In this document: in pieces, positions 24,333-34,695 of the stretch
Layout: each line of letters begins with the position of its first letter
Numbering within the stretch: the stretch's first letter is position 1
Source of the DNA: Lyophyllum atratum
Lineage: Eukaryota > Basidiomycota > Agaricomycetes > Agaricales > Lyophyllaceae
Assembly (NCBI GenBank): GCA_014905825.1
Contig: JACGCN010000029.1
Location: forward strand, 645,648 to 709,647
Reading direction: 5' to 3'
DNA: 64,000 nucleotides
Program-made: the position numbers and the translations under genes
The notes under the pieces: generated by a model
What the model was told of the DNA's origin: nothing
What the model saw: the letters and a program-made list of their open reading frames with translations, nothing else
Databases searched by the model: none

Positions 24333-27300
24333 ATGGACCTCGACGGGATGGCTGACGCTTCCAATGAAATTTTATCCAGCGACGGTCCGTACCAGGTCGA
24401 GGACAGGGACATGCATGAGATGGGTCGCGCATTGGACTTGATGTTATCCGACCTTGAGCTTCGCGACTCTGATGATAGGGAACAGAGTCGGTGCACATCA
24501 CTTGGGGTGACGAGGTCAAAGTCTTACATCCACCCCCCAACATCACAAGTCCCGAGTCTCGAAGAGATGGCAGCCGTTTTCAAGAGTTTTGTGAGTTAGG
24601 GTTTTGTTATTATCTGCTGGGTTCCTTATGAGAGTACAGATTGAAGACGGAGAACCAACGCCCCCACGTTCAAGGTCGTACAAACCAAGACGACCCACGC
24701 GGTCACCCGAAAAGAGAAGAACACGTAGGGAGGAATCTGGCAGTCGCTCGCGATCGATACACGACTTTGGCCCAGAAGTAGAGTTAGAAGCCGCTGCAGA
24801 TTCACAAGTCCCGAGTCTCGAAGAGATGGCAGCCGTTTTCAAGAGTTTTGTGAGTTAGGGTTTTGTTATTATCTGCTGGGTTCCTTATGAGATTACAGAT
24901 TGAAGACGGGGAACCAACCCCTCCACGTTCAAGGTCATACAAACCAAGACGACCCACGCGGTCACCCAAAAAGAGAAGAGCACGTAGGGAGGAATCTGGC
25001 AGTCGCTCGCGATCGATACGCCACTCTTCCCCAGAAGTAGAGTTAGAAGCCGCTGCAGATGATTCACAAGTCCCGAGTCTCGAAGAGATGGCAGCCGTTT
25101 TCAAGAGTTTCGTGAGTTAGCATTTGTTATTATCTGCTGGGTTCCTTATGAGAGTACAGATTGAAGACGGGGAACCAACCCCTCCACGTTCAAGGTCTTT
25201 TAAACAAAGACGACCCGCGCGGTCACCCAAAAAGAGAAGAGGACTTAGGCAGAATTCTAGCAGTCCCTCTGGATCATCAACCCCTCCACGTTCAAGGTCT
25301 TATAAACAAAGACGACCCGCGCGGTCACCCAAAAAGAGAAGAGGACGCAGGCAGGGTTCTAGCAGTCCCTCTGGGTCATCTAGTTCGGAACCCTTTGTGA
25401 CTCCAGAGCGCACACCAGCACCCGATCAAGAAGGCAGGGAGCCCGTAGATGCAGTGATGGACCCGCTCGGTGTGTCATGCGCCCATGTTCACATGATATT
25501 GTAAGACTGAGGGTTCCAATGCAGATGAGTACTTCCTGGATCCTAATCACTGGGCTACAGCATTACGTGCCCTGCATACCTTGAAGGATCGCGTTTGGAT
25601 AGAGACCACGATCATTGACATGTGGCTCATGAGGCTGTGGTTGGATCAAGGTCGACGGAACATTCGATATGTTCCAACGATTTATGTCCGTCAGCATGCG
25701 CCTGACTTCTCGCTGGAGGAGATTCTTCGATATCGTCGTCTGTGCAGGCTTCCGGTGGAAGGACGCACACCTCTAACCGTCATCTCAGGAGTTCTTCATA
25801 CAGGGGGCAATCACTTTTGCGCGGTGATTTTTGAACCGGAGGCTCGGGAGATACACGTTCTCGGCCGGCGGTATATGGAAACCTCAGTTCACTCCATTTC
25901 GCATGATTGGGACGAATGGGGAGGGAGGCAAATCTGGAGGAATCTCGCCACTTTGCACGGGTGGGAAGTTACAGAAATGACCGTTCGTGAAGTCAACTGG
26001 AAACAGAACGGATCTGACTGCGGGCCGATCGCGTGCCAAGTCCTGGAGCATATCTGGAACAACGGCTTCGAAAGGACGGCGCTCGTTTGGAATCTTCCTC
26101 CCCTTCCATGCGTCCATCCATTACGACTCAGGATGGCGACTTCGATCCATCAGCAGGCGTTGACAAGTCTCCGGCGGCTCAGAGCAGCCCCACACGGGGA
26201 TGACGCTTTGGAAGCTCTTCGAGATCGCCTTGATTCTGACCTTGAGGAGCGTCTTTGTGCGAACCCGGGTTTTCACATAAGGCCTGTTGACCAGAATCTC
26301 CAAATGATCATTCGCAATTGCCAGGCGTGCAGGCTAACTCGACGGCGTCGTAAGCAGCCTGGCAACAATGTCCAACGTCCTGAGCACGACAATGATGTGG
26401 AGCGTGAGAAGAATAGGCAGCCAGGCTTTGAAGAAGGTTCCGATGCCGATGGGTCGGATGGAGAGGACCCTCCTGCAATTCGCAACAAGCGGTATCATGT
26501 CCAAGACTGGGACCAAGCCGCTATGGATCGCTTTCCCCGCCCCATCAACCCTGTAGATCTTCCCGACATCACATGTCCCCTCCGCCTAATGTGGCGTTCC
26601 TCAGACAGGGACTTTGATGAATACGAGCAGGGTCCCACGTTGGAAGCTCTGGAGCCGGTTGAAGACCTGACCCTCATGGAAGGGAATCTCAACCTGGTCT
26701 ATCTCGCAGAACGAATTATCAGCAACCCTTGGACTACGTTCAAGGACTACGGATACCGGTTGGAACCCAAATTTCTGCAGCAGTTCTATCTAGCGGAGCC
26801 TGTCCTGACCCAAGAGCATATGATGGTCGTCGGTTTAAGGCAACCCTCCTCACCTTCGGACGAACTCGAATCCACGATCCAGAAAACAAGGCGCGGCGAT
26901 CTCATACAGGTCTTTGACCGGGTTATCATGGGCGCCCAGGAAATGATAGACGCAGCCGACGCCGAGCGCGACGACTCGTTGTTCGTGACGGGGACCACGT
27001 CCGACAACAAGTATATATATGTTGACCTTTGCCGCGACGCCGTTCCTATCTCTGAAGAGGACTATGTACGAAGCTGCGACATCGACAGTCTGATCTGGAT
27101 CTCAAAACATCCTCGCGTTGCTCAGGCGGCCAACATCTTCACTGCACCCGTCATACGAAACCGGGCGCCCATCGCGAAACACAATCATGTGTACGTGGAC
27201 GTGCTTCGACCCCCGAGTGAAGACGATCGGCGTCAAATGGGGAGCCGTACGGAATGGGTAGAGCGACGATTCCGGCTCAGCAGAATCCCGCACTTGGCTC

Positions 27301-29673
27301 TCGGTAAGATGGGCGATGCGGGATGCAACGTCAACATCTTGATGTTCTTCCCTCGAATGCCGCATCAGCATCCACACACCCACCGATGGGCGAACAATTT
27401 ACCTCCCCACCTTCTGAACTTATTCTGGGATCAGGTGGTAATCCCTGCGATGAGGTCCACCACAGACCAATATCGACACGCTCACGTAGGCCTCGACCGA
27501 GACCACGTCACCTTTAAGCAGAGAAAGGGGGCACAAAACAAAGTCTCGACTGTTCCATTCCAACCCGACGCTTTCTGGCAGCTGACCAAGAGCATATCAG
27601 ACTTGGTGAGGTGAAACTTACGTCGAGTTAAATGCAGCGATCTCATTATACATCCTAGATAACCAGTCGGCACGACGACGAGGGCGAGGAAGACCTTGAA
27701 ATGTTTGGATCTGCATTCTATGTGTTCGAGGTCAAGGGTTCGCAAAAGCACACCAGCAACACAGAGAGTGAGGAGAAACCATTGGAACAAAGCCTAAGAC
27801 AGGCTGTCAAAGATTTCCGCCACCAATTCTCTTGCCTGGACTGGGAATACATGGAGGATCTGGACCACGGAGAGCTCATATGCGATGTTGGCTTCACGAT
27901 CAATGCACGACACCCCGAGCCCTTGGTTGGGCTTTGGCGGCTGGACTGCCTAGAGGCATCTTATGGCGCTGCTGGGTATCACATGGGCAACATGCATCGC
28001 ATCAATACGCTGTCACACTATGGAGCTATGCAGGCCGAGACCACCCGCGAACGAGCACAAAGGAGCCACGTTATGTTTCGTTCTTCTTACAATCTGGCAT
28101 ACGAGGTCGTGCGTTCAACGGACAATAGCCGGAATCTGTTCTTGGAGAAGGATGTGTACAACCTGGAGAAGTCGTTCCTATCAGACAGCAAGTCGGTATG
28201 CGACCTATACGATGGACGACCCAAGAAGCTCAATTATGGTGTACGGGACGAGTTTAGGATATCTGGGGTAGCTTTGAAGGAGTTGGACACTTATGTGGAA
28301 GAGATGGTATGCGGAACAGTTTTCCGGTCGATTGCCGAGCTTACGATCCACAGACGCGGGACTTCCTATCGTCGGAGCCCATAATCTGGATACGATCCTC
28401 TGTTTGGTTTGAATTCCTACGGAGGAGGCTCAGGCAGCTGACCTACCTACAAGAGATGATCCACGGCTTCCACCTTCCGAACTATGGGATCATATCAGGG
28501 CTCATGAGCTACCTAATGCAGTCAGTGTTATCCACACCGACTATGGTGAACTCGTACGTCCGTGAAAGCCTGGCTCTCCTAAACTTCAAGGCATCGACGG
28601 ATCGCCACGGCATGTTCTTCCTCCACGAACTGAATCTCAGCAAAGACCACATCATACCTGGAATCCTTCAATGCGATGATTTGCAGGTGAAGCGTATACT
28701 GGGCATTGCACCTAAGCGCAGGCAAAACCGGAGGCGCCCCCTGGACGCTGACGAAGACAGCTACCCGCTAGGTAGCAGGCCGAGCTGGCGGCAAGTTCAA
28801 CGATCCCTGGAATCGAAGCCGTGGGAGCTCATGCGCGATTGGAGTTGGCCTCCCGAATTGGAGCCCTACATGGGCGTGGATGGAAGGGACGACGACGCGT
28901 CACCACAGCAGAGGGCTGCCGGTGATATCTTTGTGGATTTTACAAGGCAACTATGGCTAGGTCTCAATCCTCACTGGCAAAGCAGCAGTGAAAAAGCTTT
29001 TCCGGAGAATATCAAAGAAGCCTTGGAAACTTGGAGTGTTGACGCGGTGGCGGAACGGGTGAAAGACGTGAAGTTTTTGGCGTGCAATGCGGGATTGGAG
29101 GGCAACATACCCGGGAAAAAACACAAGTCGTTCTTGAAACGCGGATCCCGGTATTTCCGAAGGAACTACGGCAGCCAGATAGGGTTTTGGAGTAACATCG
29201 CTGAGGAAGGGGTAGGTTTTGGGTCCACGTACGTGACGATGTGCGAGGACCTCGAGGACGACGAGATTCAAGAGCTGGACAGCCACCTTGGTACGCTCCT
29301 CTCATACTGTCAATGTCTCCCGAGGTCGTCCTCCAAAGCGCCTTGGATTGTATCTCAAGGACAAATCCAAATGGATACTAACCCGAGGTACTACCGGTTG
29401 CTCTCGATTGGAGATGGATCGGCGTTGAAAAGGTCGACGCGCAGTGCACCCGCATTAACGGGAGCGAAGGCGATGAGGATCGGGATGCTGGAAATGCGTG
29501 GTTACGATGGCAGGACGGCGCGACGGGCAGTGAATCAAGTGCGATGGGTGAAGAAGGCCATAAGCAAGGCACGGTCCAAGAAATCGAAAAACACACGAGC
29601 TCCGCCACGCAGAAAAAAGCAGCAGGCACAAGCTACCGAGTCGGATGGTGGAGGAACCGACGGTGACGATTGA
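24333..29673 (+). CDS. Giant RS-rich + Ulp1 protease-domain protein (block A gene 5)
   Basis: Seven exons: 24333-24590, 24640-24849, 24899-25111, 25160-25469, 25525-27605, 27659-28306, 28354-29673; 1679 aa. Residues 87-330 are Arg/Ser/Pro-rich and come from a multiplied exon. Residues ~331-520 match Ulp1 (C48) cysteine proteases: GNHFCAVIF with H427, then Q491 and C496 in KQNGSDCGPIACQ. The usual Asp after the His appears to be replaced (IHVLGRR, G444). Ulp1 enzymes cleave SUMO-type modifiers. The remaining ~1150 residues are well conserved with block B but I do not recognise them; no DDE, integrase or polymerase motif was evident. The last ~60 residues are Lys/Arg-rich. Fragments of this 3' end occur at 29907 and 53351. 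Start chosen at the ATG after a poly-C run, matching block B. Confidence 0.75.
24591..25159 (+). repeat. Tandemly multiplied exon-intron unit in gene 5, block A
   Basis: A ~260-bp unit (49-nt intron starting GTGAGTTAG plus an exon starting ATTGAAGACGG) is present three times. The two internal exons (24640 and 24899) are nearly identical, and the third (25160) is diverged and internally duplicated. All exons are a multiple of three, so copy number can change without a frameshift. Confidence 0.85.
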
Positions 29674-29708
29674 TTTTGTTGTGTGTCGGGACGGAATAAT
29701 ACCCATCA

Positions 29709-29903
29709 GTTCCGCCATCAATTTCTAGGGCACCCCACCAGCCGGGGGGCGTACCATGTTAGGGTTGGTTAGAGGTTAGGGTGGTTAGAGGTTAGGTTGG
29801 TTAGAGTTAGAGTTAGGGTTGGTTAGCTCTGTTTAGGGTGGGGATATTTATCTTGTCTTTTGTGGTATATTTCGTTGATGCCTAAGCTGATCTACGGTGG
29901 ATT
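29709..29903. repeat. Dispersed ~200-bp repeat with TTAGGG-like words, copy 1
   Basis: Starts near TCAGTTCCGCCATCAATTTC, continues through CACCCCACCAGCCGGGGGGC and several GGTTAGAGGTTAGGG words, and ends at GCTGATCTACGGTGGATTA. Other copies lie at 38127-38345 and 53675-53890. Two of the three directly follow a 3' end of gene 5. Confidence 0.85.
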
Positions 29904-29906
29904 ACG

Positions 29907-30309
29907 AGGACGACGAGATTCAAGAGCTGGACGGCTACCTCGGTACGCTCCTCTCATACTGCCAATGTCTCCCAAGCTCGTCCTCCGAAGCGCCTTGGAT
30001 TGTGTCTCAAGGCAAATGGATACTAATCCGAGGTACTACCGGTTGCTCTCGATTGGAGCTGGGTCGGCGTTAAAAGGGTCGACGCGAAGTGCACCTGCAT
30101 TAACGGGTGCGAAGGCGATGAGGATCGGGATGCTAGAATTGCGCGGTTACGATGGCAGGACGGCGCGACGGGCAGTGAATCAAGAGCGATCGGTGATGAG
30201 CAAGGCACGGTCCAAGAAGTCAAAAAACAGACGCGCTCCCCCACGAAGCAAAAGGGTTAGGGCAGAGTCTACAACGTCGGAGGGTCTAGGCACCGACGTT
30301 GACGATTGA
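29907..30309 (+). pseudogene. 5'-truncated 3' tail of gene 5, copy 1
   Basis: About 400 bp closely match the last part of gene 5 (from CGAGGACGACGAGATTCAAG to its stop), including the basic C-terminus and the TGATTTTGTTGTGTG downstream sequence. It is joined abruptly to the dispersed repeat at 29709-29903. Everything 5' of this point, including the Ulp1 domain, is missing. The remaining frame is open but has no own start context. Confidence 0.8.
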
Positions 30310-30506
30310 TTTTGTTGTGTGTTGGGACGGAACAGATGAAGATATGGTCAATCAATAAATAGGGCTACCCAGACGGAGGAGATGAACACGATGTATTTGA
30401 CAGCCAATCATATATGTACAAAGTGAAATGACGGCACGGCAGCGGGGGGGGGGGAAGAAGGAACAGCGACAAGGTCCAAAAAAGGTAAGCAGCGTCCTAA
30501 CGAGAA

Positions 30507-31444
30507 CTAAAGATAAAAGGCCGCGTCAAGTTTAGGATGCAGGGGGTACGCGTGGTAGTAGAGGGACGGTGCATAGCGTTTTTCCACTGAGAAGATGTAC
30601 TCCTTGATGTCTTGGGGCCTAACCCATTTGGACGTCCACGCGCAAGCCAAACACTTGAAGCGGGCCTTGGGAACATCGCCGTCGAGCTTGGTCTCCCCTG
30701 TCATTTGCGTGCGTTGCCCACGCGCAGAACAATCAATTTTACCGCACCGAGTGGGCGTTAACCCGAAGGGCCTCTGGGGACTGTCCTCAGCAGCCTCCCA
30801 TACAACCAGGTTGCCGCTCTTCTTGAACGCTGCGACCATGCTGTTGCCCTCGACGCACTTCGTGTTTTGCGTCAAGACCCTCTTCACGACACCCCACAAG
30901 TCGGACTCCTTGACGCTCCTAGTCGAGATCGTCTGCACGAGCCCTGAGGTGAAGCCAGACACAGGCAGCGGCATCGTTTCGAACCCGGAAAATCCGACGA
31001 GGAGATCCAGGCTGCCCCTATAATCATCGTCAGAAACATATTACAAGCAGCGAATGGACCGGAGCTTACTGTTCCACCAGGTCCCTCGCCTTGATCCAGC
31101 TCGAGTGGACAGTGACGGCTGCCCCACAGGCTAGGAGGATGAGGACACGCCAACCCCCCCGCGTCAGCGGTGTCACATCGGCTCTCAGCCGTCCTCCGTC
31201 CAGCTCAACGATCTCGATAGCATTCCATCTTCTCGCCTTATCAGATGCCTTCCGCATCTCATCGAACACGCCTGTGCCAACCTTTGCTGTCAAAAGCTCC
31301 GCGACGGTGCTATGGAGACCTGTCGTCTTGGTCACTTGGAGCCGACCGCTATAGGAATGCGAGTGTGTGTCGACGACGATGATGAGATTCGGGGGTAGCT
31401 TCTGGCTGGACGATGCGCAGATGAACTCGACGGCTTCTTCGGAT
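30507..31444 (-). pseudogene. 5'-truncated gene cut by LE copy 2
   Basis: Minus-strand gene with coding exons 31070-31444 (open to the left of the LE) and 30507-31017, separated by a 52-nt GT-AG intron. The visible C-terminal ~294 residues include LIIVVDTHSHS, and a Cys pair C-x2-C after a C-x4-C, which could form a zinc ribbon. The function is not recognised. The coding frame runs without a start codon straight into the LE junction at 31445, and I found no continuation elsewhere in the window. It therefore appears to have been beheaded by the event that placed the LE here. Confidence 0.6.
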
Positions 31445-31625
31445 TATACCGTCCTGTATAAGAGTACTCTTATATACAAATATCAAAATTTTGGGGATGT
31501 TAGGGGTCCAAAAGAGAGGTTATATATGTACCAATGAACCTTTAAAAAAGCTAAGAAATCGGCGGTCCGGTTGTGGAGAAAAAGGAGGGTAAAGTTGCGT
31601 GCTCCTGGAAGTAAATAAGTCACGT
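31445..31625 (+). mobile_element. LE terminal sequence, copy 2
   Basis: Nearly identical to the copies at 13394 and 58438, including the 18-bp palindrome, and joined after GGAT to the truncated minus-strand gene. It leads directly into an AGGTGCGA array in the same order as at the other two sites. Confidence 0.6.
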
Positions 31626-31689
31626 GACGTGGACCGTCATTTACCGTAATGCTTGGTGTGAACCGTCCTTCACCGTAATTGAGGTGAAA

Positions 31690-32835
31690 AGTGGAAACCC
31701 AGGTGCGAAACCAGGTGCGACGGATAACCCAGGTGCAAAAACAGGTGCGAGGCCAGGTGCGACGGATGCGGGGAGGTGCGACAGGAGGTGGGAATGGTAC
31801 AAGGGCAGGTGCGGAACCAGGTGCGACGGATAACCCAGGTGCGACGGATGAGACCAGGTGCGAGAGGAGGTGCGACGGATGAGGGGAGGTGCCACGGGAG
31901 GTGCGAATGGTACAAGGGGAGGTGCGGAACCAGGTGCGACGGATAACCCAGGTGCGAGACCAGGTGCGACGGGAGGTGCGAATGGTACAAGGGGAGGTGC
32001 GGAACCAGGTGCGACGGATAACCCAGGTGCGAGACCAGGTGCGACGGGAGGTGCGAATGGTACAAGGGGAGGTGCGGAACCAGGTGCGACGGATAACCCA
32101 GGTGCGAGACCAGGTGCGACGGGAGGTGCGACATATAAACCAGGTGCGACGGATGAGACCAGGTGCGGAACCAGGTGCGACGGATAACCCAGGTGCGAGA
32201 CCAGGTGCGACGGGAGGTGCGAAGTCAAAACCAGGTGCGAATTGTACAAGGGGAGGTGCGAAGCCAGGTGCGATGGTATAAACCAGGTGCCAGACCAGGT
32301 GCGACGGATAACCCAGGTGCGAGACCAGGTGCGACGGGAGGTGCGAATTGTACAAGGGGAGGTGCGAAGCCAGGTGCGATGGTATAAACCAGGTGCGGAA
32401 CCAGGTGCGACGGATAACCCAGGTGCGAGACCAGGTGCGACGGGAGGTGCGACATATAAACCAGGTGCGACGGATAAACCAGGTGCGAGACCAGGTGCGA
32501 CGGGAGGTGCGACATATAAACCAGGTGCGACGGATAAACCAGGTGCGAGAGGAGGTGCGACAGTATAAACCAGGTGCGAGACCAGGTGCGAGAGGAGGTG
32601 CGACGGAGAAGCCAGGTGCGAGAGCAGGTGCGAGAGGAGGTGCGACAGTATAAACCAGGTGCGAGAGCAGGTGCGAGAGGAGGTGCGACGGTATAAACCA
32701 GGTGCGAGACCAGATGCTGTTAGGAGGTCCGACGGATAAACCAGGTGCGACGGGTGAGGGGAGGTGCGAATGGTACAAGGGGAGGTGCGAAGCCAGGTGC
32801 AACGGTATAAACCAGGTGCGAGACCAGGTTTGGCA
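31690..32835. repeat. AGGTGCGA minisatellite, array 4
   Basis: The longest uninterrupted stretch of the family. A ~74-bp higher-order unit (GGATAACCCAGGTGCGAGACC ... GTACAAGGGGAGGTGCGGAACC) is repeated at least four times between 31900 and 32130. Long open frames on both strands are compositional. Confidence 0.9.
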
Positions 32836-32836
32836 T

Positions 32837-32918
32837 GGACACATGGTATACTTGGTTATCACGCACGCTTTGTCTGCGACTCAGCTGGCGGTCCCGGGTT
32901 CAATGCCCGGGTGTGTCA
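32837..32918 (+). ncRNA. tRNA-like Pol III element, copy 2
   Basis: Same 82-nt element as at 15609, with A-box TGGTATACTTGG and a B-box-like GGTTCAATGCC. Acceptor pairing is slightly better here (GACACA with TGTGTC). It lies exactly at the right edge of the minisatellite. Confidence 0.5.
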
Positions 32919-33099
32919 ATCACCACTAGTGGCAAGATTTTCTTATTGTCATCTTTCTTTGCACCTTTCTCTCGAAATGTTGTGTTTCTAGTGATTTTCG
33001 CGTGAATGCTGACGGGGTAAAGTTGCGTGCTCCTGGAAGTAAATAAGTCACGTGACGTGGACCGTCATTCACCGTAATTGAGGTGTAAAGTGGAAAAAG

Positions 33100-33838
33100 T
33101 GGAAACCCAGGTGCGAAACCAGGTGAGACGGATAACCCAGGTGCGACGGGAGGTGCGACGGGAGGTGCGACATATAAACCAGGTGCGAAAGGGTTAAGGG
33201 GAGGTGCGAAGCCAGGTGCGACGGTATAAACCAGGTGGGTGACCAGGTGCGACGGGAGGTGCGACGGATGACCCAGGTGCGATGGATGAGACCAAGTGCG
33301 AGAGGAGGTGTGACGGATGAGGGGAGGTGCGACGGGAGGTGCGAATGGTACAAGGGGAGGTACGGAACCAGGGTCGACGGTATAAACCAGGTGCCAGACC
33401 AGGTGCGACGGATAATCCAGGTGCAAGACCAGGTGCGACGGGAGGTGCGAATGGTACAAGGGGAGGTGCGGAACCAGGTGCGACGGTATAAACCAGGTGC
33501 CAGACCAGGTGCGACGGATAATCCAGGTGCAAGACCAGGTGCGACGGGAGGTGCGAATGGTACAAGGGGAGGTGCGGAACCAGGTGCGACGGTATAAACC
33601 AGGTGCCAGACCAGGTGCGATGGATAACCCAGGTGCGAGACCAGGTGCGACGGGAGGTGCGACAGATAAACCAGGTGCGACGGATGAGACCAATGAGCGG
33701 AGGTGCGACGGGAGGTGCGAATGGTACAAGGGGAGGTGCGAGAGGAGGTGCCACGGGTGAGGGGAGGTGCGAATGGTACAAGGGGAGGTGCGAAGCCAGG
33801 TGCGAATGGTACAAGGGGAGGTGCGAGAACAGGTTTGG
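33100..33838. repeat. AGGTGCGA minisatellite, array 5
   Basis: Array introduced by the GTAAAGTTGCGTGCTC/GTCACGTGAC module at 33016-33060. It includes a ~125-bp higher-order unit present twice between 33360 and 33610. Confidence 0.9.
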
Positions 33839-33841
33839 CAT

Positions 33842-33923
33842 GGACACATGGTATACTTGGTTATCACGCACGCTTTGTCTGCGACTCAGCTGGCGGTCCC
33901 GGGTTCAATCCCCGGGTGTCTCA
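33842..33923 (+). ncRNA. tRNA-like Pol III element, copy 3
   Basis: Nearly identical to copy 1 at 15609, including about 130 bp of downstream tail (TGCATATCC to the next GTAAAGTTGCGTGCTC). Array, tRNA-like element and tail therefore move or duplicate as a module. Confidence 0.5.
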
Positions 33924-34109
33924 TGCATATCCTTAGGCATAATGTTTTATAATTGTGATCTTTCTTTGCACCTTTCTCTCAAAACGTCGTGTTTCTAGTG
34001 ATTTTTGCGTGAATGCCGACGGGGTAAAGTTGCGTGCTCTTGGAAGTAAATAAGTCACGTGATGTGGACCGTCATTCAGCGTAATTGAGGTGTAAAGTGG
34101 AAAAAGTGG

Positions 34110-34470
34110 AAACCCAGGTGCGAAACCAGGTGCGACGGATAACCCAGGTGCGAGACCAGGTGAGAGAGGAGGTGCGCCGGATGAGGGGAGGTGCGAATGG
34201 TACAAGGTGAGGTGTGGAACCAGGTGCGACGGGTAACCCAGGATGGACAACCCAGGTGCGACGGATGGGGGAGGTGCGACAGCAGGTGCAAGAGGTACAA
34301 GGGGAGGTGCGAAACCAGGTTCGACGGAGTACAAGGGGAGGTGCCAAACCAGGTGCGAGACCAGGTCCGATGTCAAGTGCGAGAGCAGATGCGAGACTAG
34401 GTAGGAGGGGAGGTTTGAGACCAGGTGCGAGAGCACATGCAAGAGTAGGTGGGAGACCAATACCAGGTAA
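34110..34470. repeat. AGGTGCGA minisatellite, array 6, decaying
   Basis: Array in which units become increasingly degenerate towards the right (AGGTAGGAGG, AGGTTTGAGA) before unique sequence starts about 225 bp upstream of block B gene 1. Confidence 0.8.
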
Positions 34471-34595
34471 ATTTCGAAGTTGAAGTGAAGTTATCCTCAG
34501 AAATAATAGGGAGAAATGGCTCATTAATGGTGATGACGCTCACTTACGCTTCCTTACGGTGGACTACGGTGGGAGACTTAGGGTTAGGGCTGCAT

Positions 34596-34695
34596 CCGTT
34601 GATCAGACTGATAAGAGATTGCCGTTGATGAAAAGGATCGTCTTTCTTCATCTCAACCATATCCACCGCTCAACTCACATTCATTCAACATCCTC
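34596..34695 (+). promoter_or_regulatory. Conserved upstream region of block B gene 1
   Basis: Carries the TTGATCAGACTGATAAG box and the GATCGTC word in the same order as upstream of block A gene 1 (16535-16628). The divergence of the surrounding spacer suggests these boxes are under constraint. Confidence 0.4.

Noticed and set aside
13569..34524. Long frames through the AGGTGCGA arrays (up to 459 codons)
   Set aside because: Open in several frames on both strands at once because the repeat unit lacks stops; peptides are simple repeats.
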